Assembly: GCF_020911925.1 (NCBI RefSeq)
Contig: NZ_CP087134.1
Span: 4,712,001 to 4,776,000 of the forward strand
Reading direction: 5' to 3'
DNA: 64,000 nt
Source of the DNA: Flavobacterium cupriresistens
Lineage (GTDB): Bacteria; Bacteroidota; Bacteroidia; Flavobacteriales; Flavobacteriaceae
The position numbers and the translations under genes are program-made. Within the stretch, counting starts at the first letter, position 1; every line of letters starts with the position of its first letter. Below, one piece after another: positions 7,424-16,200 of this stretch. Below the pieces are notes generated by a model that did not search any database, was not told the DNA's origin, and saw nothing but the letters and a program-made list of their open reading frames with translations.

Positions 7424-7984
7424 CTATAAAACCGCTTTCCGAATGCGACTTAAATGCCTTGGCGTAACTCCTAAAAAAGAAGCTAAATACTGTAATGGAA
7501 TTAACTTGATATAATTGGGATGGTTTTTAGAAAGTGTTTCGTAACGCTCTTTTCCGGTAAGTTTTTGAAAAGATAAAATGCGTTGTTCTAAACTTATATA
7601 CTGCATTTGAGCAATAATGCGTCCGACTTTTTGCCAATGAATACTATTTTCATAAAGCTGTTCTATAGTATCGTGACTTATCACTTCGAGTTCAGTATCA
7701 AATAAGGCCTGAATATTTTCTTCTGTTGGTTGCTGCGTAATAAGACTGGTAAAAGCAGTCATAAATTCATTCTCGAATGTAATGCAATTGGTGATTTCTT
7801 CACCTTCTGTGTTGATATAAAACGAGCGTAAAGCTCCTGATTTTATAAGAACAATTTCTTTAGCAATTTGATTTTCCTGAATTAAAAAGTCTCCCTTTTT
7901 TAATCTTTTTTTGGTAATTAAATCGTCCAGCTTGTCCAATTCGTGTAGCGGTAAAATCTGAAGAGATTGAAATGTTGATTTCAT
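7424..7984 (-). CDS. Crp/Fnr-family transcriptional regulator
   Basis: A 186-residue protein with an N-terminal cyclic-nucleotide-binding-type beta roll (about residues 10-115; LKKGDFLIQENQIAKEIVLIKSGALRSFY) and a C-terminal winged helix with PLQYLASFLGVTPRHLSRIRK as recognition helix-turn-helix. The phosphate-binding Arg-x-Ser of true cAMP receptors is not evident, and no Fnr-type cysteines are present, so the effector is unknown. Such short Crp-like proteins are common in Bacteroidota, often next to the oxidoreductase they control; the two genes downstream on the same strand are the natural candidates (inference). Confidence 0.85.
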   Translation of the reverse strand: MKSTFQSLQILPLHELDKLDDLITKKRLKKGDFLIQENQIAKEIVLIKSGALRSFYINTEGEEITNCITFENEFMTAFTSLITQQPTEENIQALFDTELEVISHDTIEQLYENSIHWQKVGRIIAQMQYISLEQRILSFQKLTGKERYETLSKNHPNYIKLIPLQYLASFLGVTPRHLSRIRKAVL

Positions 7985-8332
7985 GGTATCGAATTGTGAG
8001 TAAAAGATTTTCCTAAAAAATAATCAACGCTTGCTGGTCTGTTTAAGTTTCAAATTACAGAAAAGTTACAGTTGATTTTGATCAAAATTAAACAGATTTT
8101 CTTCAGGTAAACAATGGCATCTATGTTTATATTACAAAATGAGCTCTATCTTTTTTTAAATACAAAAAATCCGTTTTTATCAGCGTTTTTACCATTGCAA
8201 ATCCGCATGATCCGCGTCCAATTCAAACAGCTGTTGCCACTTAATTTTATACATGGATTAAACAGATTCGTTATAGCGAAGACACGAATTAAAGCGAGTT
8301 TAAAGTTCTTTCTAATAAAATTTAAACAGGCG
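7985..8332. other. Intergenic stretch, nothing firm seen
   Basis: A 348-base gap between the Crp-like gene and the TMEM175-like gene. It contains a plus-strand frame of 74 codons (8114-8338) that overlaps the neighbour's stop, includes a 'gacacgaatta' repeat word and has no recognisable protein features. Confidence 0.5.
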
Positions 8333-8935
8333 TTATGAGTCTATTGTTTTTTCGGCTGAGTTAAAAACATTCTCAATTCTTCTGTCCGGAATCAACCATA
8401 AAAAAGCTACCGTCAGATAACACCCTCCGGAAATCCATTCGCTATAAAACGAAGAAACTATACCGATGAAGTATAAAACTACAGAAGCTTTCCCTTTTAA
8501 ATCTTTTCCCAGCGCTTTACTTAACGAAGAATCTTTTCCTTCTACCTGAATGATATTATTTTGAAGTATGTTGTACGCTATCGCACAGAGCATCAGAATG
8601 ACTCCGTATAATGCTAAGGAAGCTTTTGCAAAATTATGTTCTCCCATCCAACCCGTTGAAACCGGAATCAATGACAACCAGAAAAGCAAATGCAGGTTGC
8701 TCCAAAGCACTTTTCCATTCACTTTCGACAATCCATGCACTAAATAATGATGATTGTTCCAATAAATTCCGACATAGATAAAACTTAAAACATAACTTAA
8801 AAACTTTGGAATAAGTGGTTTTAAATCTGCAAACTCATGGCCAGCGGGAACTTTAATTTCCAAAATCATAATCGTTATAATAATGGCCAGCACACCATCA
8901 CTAAAAGCTTCCAGTCTTGTTTTATTCATTGCCAT
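8333..8935 (-). CDS. TMEM175-family (DUF1211) potassium-channel-like protein
   Basis: A 200-residue integral membrane protein. The N-terminus carries the family signature R-x-x-x-F-S-D-G-V in KTRLEAFSDGVLAIIITIMILEI, which forms the first pore-lining helix in bacterial TMEM175 channels. About six hydrophobic segments follow, with a conserved-looking YWNNHHYL in helix 3 and LFWLSLIPVSTGWMGEH in helix 4. Bacterial members form tetrameric K+ -permeable channels in the inner membrane. The upstream ATG (MAM...) and the second Met (8929) are both possible starts. No operon partner is seen. Confidence 0.88.
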   Translation of the reverse strand: MAMNKTRLEAFSDGVLAIIITIMILEIKVPAGHEFADLKPLIPKFLSYVLSFIYVGIYWNNHHYLVHGLSKVNGKVLWSNLHLLFWLSLIPVSTGWMGEHNFAKASLALYGVILMLCAIAYNILQNNIIQVEGKDSSLSKALGKDLKGKASVVLYFIGIVSSFYSEWISGGCYLTVAFLWLIPDRRIENVFNSAEKTIDS

Positions 8936-8980
8936 ATAGGTTTTGGGTTATCTTATTTTACTGATGTTTTTAAAAATTTC

Positions 8981-9010
8981 GCCACGAATTTCGCGAATTT
9001 ACACTAATTT
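8981..9010. repeat. Dispersed 'cacgaatttcgcgaatt' repeat copy
   Basis: gccacgaatttcgcgaatttacactaattt shares its words with the tandem repeat at 5165-5716, so this repeat family has at least two locations in the window. Confidence 0.55.
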
Positions 9011-9022
9011 TTTGTTTAATTT

Positions 9023-9052
9023 AAAATGCCAATTTTTACAAATTGGCATTTT
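9023..9052 (-). terminator. Terminator-like hairpin downstream of ppx
   Basis: A perfect 13-bp stem, aaaatgccaattt (9023-9035) with aaattggcatttt (9040-9052), loop ttac. It lies 66 bases beyond the ppx stop, flanked by T/A-rich sequence on both strands, and may stop transcription in either direction. Confidence 0.65.
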
Positions 9053-9117
9053 CTAAATTATACTATTACTTCTTTTTACTTGCGTCTTTTTTTTTAAAAA
9101 AACTGACCTATTACGCA

Positions 9118-10008
9118 CTAAATTTTACCGTAGTACATTGCTTTTACGATTCCGTCAGAAAGTCCGATTTTTGGGACATAGATTTGACGGGCACCACTCC
9201 ATTTCATTGCATTCAGATAAATTCTTGTTGCGGGAATAATTACGTCGGCACGATCGGAGTTTAATCCTAATTCTGCAATTCTCTGCTCGTACGTTAATGA
9301 ATTTAAAAAGGCGTATTGTGAATTGATGTAAATATACGAAAGCGGTTTTTCCTGTTGCTTTCCGGACATTTTAAACAATTTATTGATGTTTCCACCGGAT
9401 CCGATAAGTGTAACTTCTTCGTAACCTTCGGTATTGGTTTTGATCCATTTTTCGATTTCATCCCAAACGACATCGCAAACCATATTATTCAGCAAACGAA
9501 CGGTTCCTGCTTTGAATGATCTTGAATTAATCATTTTTCCATCAGAAAATAATGTGAATTCTGTACTACCACCGCCCACATCTACAAAAAGATAGGTTTC
9601 ATCTGTTTTTAATAAATGGTGCAAATCTGTCGAAGCAATTATGGCTGCTTCTTTTTTACCGTCTATAATCTCGATTTTTATATCGGCTTTTTTCTTAATC
9701 AAAGCCACAACTTCTTTGGCATTATAGGCCTCACGCATTGCCGAAGTTGCAAACGCCATATAGCGTTCTACTTTATGTACTTTCATCAAAAGACTAAATG
9801 CTTTCATAGCATCTACCATTCGATCTATATTCTGTTCTGAAATTTCTCCAACTGTAAAAGCATCCTGTCCCAAACGAATCGGAACACGAACAAGCGAACT
9901 TTTATTAAATTGTGGTTCTTTGCCATCTTGTTCTACAACATTCGATATCAGAAGCCTCATGGCATTCGATCCAATATCAATCGCTGCGTATTTTTTTATA
10001 CTAATCAT
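9118..10008 (-). CDS. ppx: Exopolyphosphatase / GppA-type phosphatase
   Basis: A 296-residue member of the ASKHA ATPase-fold Ppx/GppA family. AAIDIGSNAMRLLI (residues 8-21) is phosphate loop 1, DVGGGSTEFTLF (around 143-154) is loop 2, and IGSGGN around 202-207 is a further nucleotide/phosphate-site glycine motif. The protein is shorter than E. coli Ppx (about 510 residues) and corresponds to the two N-terminal domains only, as is usual in Bacteroidota. It hydrolyses terminal phosphate from inorganic polyphosphate or (p)ppGpp. It is the third gene of a sixA-ppk-ppx unit; the gap to ppk is 38 bases. A strong hairpin follows its stop. Confidence 0.9.
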   Translation of the reverse strand: MISIKKYAAIDIGSNAMRLLISNVVEQDGKEPQFNKSSLVRVPIRLGQDAFTVGEISEQNIDRMVDAMKAFSLLMKVHKVERYMAFATSAMREAYNAKEVVALIKKKADIKIEIIDGKKEAAIIASTDLHHLLKTDETYLFVDVGGGSTEFTLFSDGKMINSRSFKAGTVRLLNNMVCDVVWDEIEKWIKTNTEGYEEVTLIGSGGNINKLFKMSGKQQEKPLSYIYINSQYAFLNSLTYEQRIAELGLNSDRADVIIPATRIYLNAMKWSGARQIYVPKIGLSDGIVKAMYYGKI

Positions 10009-10046
10009 GCTCCCTTTATGATTTGAAATTGTTTTTGTGTTTTGTG

Positions 10047-12128
10047 TTAACTAATTTTTTGCGGAATTTTTTCGATTTTCTCAATTTTGTGCTGGTAATA
10101 TTTATAGGTTTCAAGCTGTGCTCTGAATGGAGCATGGTGATTACGAGCTTTATACTTATTGTCTAGTTTATAGGAATGATATCTCACTTTTACATTTCCT
10201 TTCCAGGCAATATTAAAATTATCAATTAGTTCTTTTTTGATTTCAAGATCATAAATCGGACAAGTTACTTCTACTCGTCCATCGAGGTTTCTGGTCATAA
10301 AATCTGCTGATGAAATGTAAACCTCTGTTAATCCTGCATTTCCAAAAATATAAACTCTTGAATGTTCTAAATAATTATCTACAATACTGATTGCTTCGAT
10401 ATTCTCACTCATTCCCGGAATCCCCGGTATTAATGAGCAAATTCCTCTTACCTGAAGCTGAATTTTCACACCTGCATTACTTGCTTCGTATAATTTATCG
10501 ATCATTTTAAAGTCCGACAAACTATTCATTTTTAACTTGATATGTGTTTTTCTACCGGCTAACGCATGTAAAATTTCACGGTCTATCAATTTTATAAATT
10601 TTGTCCTTGTATAATGTGGTGATACAATTAAATGTTTGTATCGGTGAACTCTGTAATTGATATCAAAAAATTCGAATATTTTTGAAATGTCTTTCAAAAT
10701 ACCGGGATGACAGGTAAACAACGTTACATCGGTATAAATTTTTGCCGTCGATTCGTTGAAATTTCCGGTAGAAATAAATCCGTAACGACGGGTTTTACCT
10801 TCTTCAACTCTCTCGATGACACATATTTTACTGTGCACTTTAAGACTTTTGATACCGAAAATAAGTTCGATGCCTTCCGTCTGCATTTGTTCGGCGTACG
10901 AGATATTACTTGCCTCATCAAAACGAGCCTGAAGTTCAATCTGTACTACTACTCTCTTACCGTTTTTTGCCGCATTGATCAAGGAACTAATAATCTGCGA
11001 ATTCTTAGCCAAACGATATAACGTAATTTTTATACTTACTACTTTTGGGTCTAATGCGGCTTCACGCAAAAATTTAGTCAGATACGAAAACGACTGATAA
11101 GGAGCGTGCAACAAATAATCTTTTTTACCAATCTTCTGCAGTATACTTCCTTCAAGACTCAATCCCGGAATGGGCAAAGGATCATTGGTTTTATACAACA
11201 AATCATATCTTCCGAGATTTGGAAAACTCATATAATCACGGCGATTATGATATCTTCCACCGGGAATTATACTGTCTGTTTCCACAATTTTCATTTTATC
11301 TAAGAAGAAACGTAATGTATCGTCTTCGATTAAACTATCGTAAATAAAACGAACCGGTTCTCCTATTCTTCTGTCTTTTACCGATGTAGCAATTTTTTCG
11401 AGCATACTTTTGCTCAAATCACTATCGATGTCTAATTGCGCGTCACGCGTAATTTTGATCATGTGGGCAGAGACACTTTTATAATCGAAAATATTGAAAA
11501 TATTACTCAGGTTATGACGGATTACATCATCGATTAAGATCACATATTGTTTATCGTCATTGGAAGGTAATACCACAAATCTGTTTATCGTTTTAGGAAT
11601 TTCAACAACCGCATATCGAACTTCATCATTGGTGTTCATCTCTAAACGAATGGCCAAATACCCTAAAGTATCTTTCAAAACCGGAAACTCTGCTAAATCA
11701 TTCAGGATAATAGTAACTAATTCGGGGCTTAATTTTTGAGTGAAAAAGTCTCTCAGAAAATGTTCCTGTGCTTCTGTAATCTGATTTTCGTTGATAATAA
11801 AGATATTTTCGGCTTCCAGTTCGGCTTCAATATTTCCTAAAATGCGTAAACTTTCTGATTGTTGCTGAATTACAATTTCAGTGATATCCTTAATTAACTG
11901 ATGGGCAGAGACTCCGCCTAGATATTTTTCACCAGAAATACCCGAAAGACTTAGTCTTCTGATTGCGGCATAACGAACTCGAAAAAATTCATCTAAATTG
12001 TTCGAAAAAATTCCAACAAAACGCAACCTGTCTAAAAGTGGAACGGTATTATCTCCTGCTTCCTGAAGTACTCTTGCATTAAACGCTAACCAACTTTTTT
12101 CTCTATCGATATATTTCTGTTCGTACAC
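10047..12128 (-). CDS. ppk1: Polyphosphate kinase 1
   Basis: A 693-residue protein, full length for PPK1. The N-terminal domain begins YIDREKSWLAFNARVLQEA, and the two C-terminal phospholipase-D-like domains carry the active-site histidines in LKVHSKICVI (His about 431, autophosphorylated; E. coli His435) and YLEHSRVYIF (His about 589; E. coli His592). It reversibly transfers the gamma phosphate of ATP to polyphosphate, probably at the inner face of the membrane. The start is GTG at 12128, overlapping the sixA stop as TAGTG, which implies translational coupling. Ppx lies 38 bases downstream, so synthesis and breakdown enzymes are co-expressed. Confidence 0.95.
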   Translation of the reverse strand: MYEQKYIDREKSWLAFNARVLQEAGDNTVPLLDRLRFVGIFSNNLDEFFRVRYAAIRRLSLSGISGEKYLGGVSAHQLIKDITEIVIQQQSESLRILGNIEAELEAENIFIINENQITEAQEHFLRDFFTQKLSPELVTIILNDLAEFPVLKDTLGYLAIRLEMNTNDEVRYAVVEIPKTINRFVVLPSNDDKQYVILIDDVIRHNLSNIFNIFDYKSVSAHMIKITRDAQLDIDSDLSKSMLEKIATSVKDRRIGEPVRFIYDSLIEDDTLRFFLDKMKIVETDSIIPGGRYHNRRDYMSFPNLGRYDLLYKTNDPLPIPGLSLEGSILQKIGKKDYLLHAPYQSFSYLTKFLREAALDPKVVSIKITLYRLAKNSQIISSLINAAKNGKRVVVQIELQARFDEASNISYAEQMQTEGIELIFGIKSLKVHSKICVIERVEEGKTRRYGFISTGNFNESTAKIYTDVTLFTCHPGILKDISKIFEFFDINYRVHRYKHLIVSPHYTRTKFIKLIDREILHALAGRKTHIKLKMNSLSDFKMIDKLYEASNAGVKIQLQVRGICSLIPGIPGMSENIEAISIVDNYLEHSRVYIFGNAGLTEVYISSADFMTRNLDGRVEVTCPIYDLEIKKELIDNFNIAWKGNVKVRYHSYKLDNKYKARNHHAPFRAQLETYKYYQHKIEKIEKIPQKIS

Positions 12129-12619
12129 TATATTTTTTTTAAATCTTTGGGGAAAATTGTTTTATGTGTTCTGCCTTTATTGATCGTATCCCAGCTTTCT
12201 GAATCAAACTTTAGCGATACAAATCCTGAGGTGGGAACATTTTCTATAAAAACATCCCCAAATTTATTAACAAAATTTGTAATAGCCTCGTTATGTCCGA
12301 AAAGAATAACACTTTCGAAACTATTATCGCACAATTTGATCACTTTTTCAAGTTGTTTATCATCAAAAGTATAAAGATCGTCCTTGTACACGATACTTTC
12401 TATGGGATAGGAGATGTTTTGAGCAAAAATTAGAGCCGTTTCAGAAGCACGAGCGGCCGTACTACTCCAAATAATATAAGTCTTGGGCAAAAAATTAGAA
12501 ATAATTCCAGATACTTCATGAGCATCTAAAATTCCTCTTTTCATTAAAGGTCTGTCAAAATCTTTTAAAGGAGCTTCCCAACTGGATTTTGCATGTCGTA
12601 TCAAAATTAAATTTTTCAT
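12128..12619 (-). CDS. sixA: SixA-like histidine phosphatase
   Basis: A 163-residue member of the histidine phosphatase (phosphoglycerate mutase-like) superfamily. The catalytic RHAKSSW motif is at residues 8-14 (His9 is the phospho-acceptor), the phosphate-pocket Arg is in SSTAARASETA around residue 55, and the second His is in LFGHNEAI. SixA dephosphorylates phosphohistidine on signalling or PTS proteins in E. coli; here the link to ppk and ppx through a TAGTG overlap suggests a role in phosphate-chain metabolism or in reversing PPK histidine phosphorylation, which is inference only. It is the first gene of the operon; no clear -7 element was found upstream. Confidence 0.88.
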   Translation of the reverse strand: MKNLILIRHAKSSWEAPLKDFDRPLMKRGILDAHEVSGIISNFLPKTYIIWSSTAARASETALIFAQNISYPIESIVYKDDLYTFDDKQLEKVIKLCDNSFESVILFGHNEAITNFVNKFGDVFIENVPTSGFVSLKFDSESWDTINKGRTHKTIFPKDLKKI

Positions 12620-13243
12620 AAGCGGAAGGATTTACAAACATCATAAAAAGAGATTCATTTTTATTGAAGTTCTAATTTACAAAAGAAATTCTAAACACTA
12701 ACTTTTTTTTAATTCTGTTAACATTTGAAGAAAATTTTAACACGAAAAAAAATCAGTTAAATCCATCATAGAAAAAACATGCTTCTTTTTCCCTTTAACA
12801 AAAAGTGCACTTCATCCGTCAAAACTGTCACTTAGTCGATATTATACATATCACATAAAATCAGCCAATTAATTGATTATTGAATATTTTTAAAGGTTAT
12901 TTTTTTATGTTTTTAACCAAAAAAGCAAAGAAATCGTACATTAATTTTTGCCAAAAACTACAAAAAACACCCCCTATTTTCACAAATTCTGACCAAAAAA
13001 AGACATTTCAACGAGTTTTTAGGTTAGTTACAGAGAAAAAAAATCTATTAAAAAGAGACTATATAACTTTGATTCTGTTAAAACTATAAAAATTTCACAA
13101 AATACGAAGTCAAATCTATGGAGGCTCAAAAATCGTAGGTAATAGAGATAGCAAATTATACTTATAAAAGAGCCGAAATAAAATTTTACTAAAAATAGTA
13201 CTGTAGAGGAACAAACAATTTTTGAAATTAAAGATTAAAGACC
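12620..13243. other. Long leader/promoter region of the adhesin operon
   Basis: A very AT-rich 624-base gap between divergent operons. A 69-codon plus-strand frame (12880-13089) has an unremarkable Lys/Phe-rich product and is probably not a gene. The sequence from 13072 to 13243 would be a long 5' leader if the -7 element at 13064 is used. No strong hairpin was seen. Confidence 0.5.
13064..13071 (+). promoter_or_regulatory. Possible -7 element for the giant adhesin gene
   Basis: taactttg matches TAnnTTTG exactly, 172 bases before the ATG at 13244. No TTG is seen at the right distance upstream, so it is a weak call. Confidence 0.3.
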
Positions 13244-16200
13244 ATGAAAAAAATTACTTTAACCACTATTTTGGGATTACTATTTTTCTTTACAGAGCTA
13301 TCTGCCCAAGAAATAAATGTTCCTATCAGAATCGGAAATACTATTACCAAAAATAAATCTGCTGCTAAGAGTAATGTAACTGCTAAAAGTAGTGCGACTG
13401 CGTTGGCGGCACTGGCTGCAGTTGGATCTATAGATGTAGCAAATCCCGCTGCCGGAAATAATGGTTATACTGCAGATGGATTAGTGCGTAACATACTAAC
13501 TTCGGGCTGTTTAAGCATTAGCAATGTCCGATTCGGTTATTATAAAAAAAATGGAAACAATTGGGATTGGACTAATCATACGTGGTCTTCAACCGCCGGT
13601 GACCGACAATTGGGATACTTTAATAAATCTACTTCGACATTTCCTATTGATGAAGGTCTTTTAATTGCAACAGGAAAAATAAGCTCTGCTATGGGGCCTA
13701 ATACGTTTACAAATAAATCAGATTCAATGGTTAGCGAGGCCAGCGATCCTGATTTAACTAATATATCAGGTCAGACCATGCGTGATGCTGCTATATTGGA
13801 ATTTAATTTTGTTCCTGATGGAAATTTGGTTGAGTTCAAATTTGTTTTTGCCTCAGAGGAATATCTGGAATATGTTAATACGCAATTTAACGATGCTTTT
13901 GGTTTTTTCTTAAGCGGACCCGGAATAGCCGGAACTTACACCAATAATGCTGTAAACCTTTCTCAATTACCAAATGGTGATACCGTTACGATCAACAACA
14001 TTCACTCTTCCGGAGTTAATGTGAACGGTGTTGCTTTCCCTGATAAAAATGTCGCTTATTACCTAAACAATCCACCTGCTTCACTAGTAATGGAGTATGA
14101 TGGATCTACAACAGTTCTTACCGCAACATATCCGGTTACACCTGGTCAAACTTATAAAATTAAAATGGCTATCGCCGATGCATCAGATCAATTATATGAT
14201 GCAGGTGTATTTCTAAAAGCAAGAAGTTTTGCCACAAATACTTTAGTAATTACAAATCCTGCAGGTGTATGTTCTCCAAACACCGTAAATATTACTGCTG
14301 CGGCAGTAACTGCAGGAAGCACTGCCGGACTAACCTATACGTATTGGAGAGATGCAGCTGCTACAATTCCTTACACTACTCCTACTGCAGCAACTGCAGG
14401 TACTTATTATATTAAAGGACAAAACCTTGTGTCAGGTTGTTCAGACATTAAACCTGTAGTGGTAACTGTTAGTAATATTGTTGTAACAGAAAACGTTGCT
14501 TCACATGTTGATGTAAAATGTTTTGGGCAAAGCACGGGGGCTATTACACTTAACAATCCTACCGGTGGTGTTGCTCCTTATACTTATTCATGGAAAAAAA
14601 ATGGAGCTGCATTTGCAGGAACAACTCAAACCATAACCAACTTAGGAGTTGGAACATACGAAGCAACTGTAACAGATGCAAGCGGATGTAAAGGTGTTAT
14701 TTCTGTAGTTATAACGCAGCCAAATGCCGCTCTGGCTTTGGCAGCTTCTTCTAAAACAGATGTTACTTGTTTTGGTGCCAGCACCGGAACCGTAACTGCA
14801 GGCGCCGTGACAAACGCAGTTGGAACTATTACGTACTCTTGGAAAAACAGCTCTAATACAGTAGTAGGAACAACAGCAACAGTATCAAATTTGCCTGCCG
14901 GAACTTATACTTTAACTGTTACAGATACTTGTTCGTCTCAATCCAATTCCGTTACAATCGGGCAACCGACTGCCGCTCTGACTTTGGCAGCTTCATCTAA
15001 AACAGATGCAGCTTGTTTTGGTGCCAGCACCGGAACTATAACTGCAGGTGCGGTTACAAACTCCGTCGGAACGGTAACGTACTCGTGGAAAAACAGTTCT
15101 AATACAGTAGTAGGAACGACAGCGACAGTGTCCAATCTTCCTGCGGGAACTTACACTTTAACTGTAACGGATTCTTGTTCTTCTAAAACCAATACAGTTA
15201 CCATCGGACAACCGAGTGCAGCTTTGGCTTTAGCAGCTTCATCTAAAACGGATGCAGCATGTTTTGGCGCAAGCACCGGAACAGTTACTGCGGGTGCGGT
15301 GACAAATTCCGTTGGAACGGTAACGTACTCGTGGAAAAATAGCTCAAATACAGTAGTAGGAACAACAGCAACAGTTTCAAATCTTCCTGCCGGAACTTAT
15401 ACCTTAACTGTTACAGATTCTTGTTCTTCTCAAACCAATTCCGTTACCATCGGGCAACCGAGTGCGGCTTTGGCTTTGGCAGCTTCTTCTAAAACAGATG
15501 TTACTTGTTTTGGTGCCAGTACCGGAACTATAACTGCGGGTGCGGTTACAAATTCCGTTGGAACTGTAACTTTCTCTTGGAAAAACAGTTCTAATACAGT
15601 AGTAGGAACGACAGCAACAGTTTCGAATCTTCCTGCTGGAACTTATACCTTAACTGTTACAGATTCTTGCTCTTCTAAAACTAATTCTGTTACTATCGGA
15701 CAACCGAGTGCAGCTTTGGCATTAGCAGCTTCCTCCAAAACTGATGTCGTTTGTTTCGGAGCGAGTACGGGAACAATAACTGCGGGTGCGGTGACAAACT
15801 CCGTTGGAACAGTAACTTTCTCTTGGAAAAACAGCTCTAATACAGTAGTAGGAACAACAGCAACAGTATCAAATCTTCCTGCTGGAACTTATACTTTAAC
15901 CGTTACAGATTCTTGTTCTTCTCAAACTAATTCTGTTACTATCGGACAACCGAGTGCAGCTTTGGCATTAGCAGCTTCTTCTAAAACTGATGCAGCTTGT
16001 TTTGGTGGCAACACCGGAACAGTAACTGCTGGTGCCGTGACAAACTCCGTTGGAACTGTAACATTCTCTTGGAAAAACAGCTCTAATACAGTAGTAGGAA
16101 CGACAGCAACAGTTTCAAATCTTCCTGCGGGAACTTATACTTTAACCGTTACAGATTCTTGTTCTTCTCAAACTAATTCTGTTACTATCGGACAACCAAG

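Noticed and set aside
7414..7425. Palindrome ggacaaatgtcc near the end of the Crp-like gene as operator
   Set aside because: Only 4-bp arms, overlapping the stop codon, and likely by chance.
8114..8338. A 74-codon plus-strand frame
   Set aside because: Contains a dispersed repeat word, overlaps the stop of the TMEM175-like gene and has no recognisable protein features.
12880..13089. A 69-codon plus-strand frame before the adhesin gene
   Set aside because: Lys/Phe/Leu-rich product typical of AT-rich noncoding DNA, no recognisable features, and it lies in the likely promoter/leader region.
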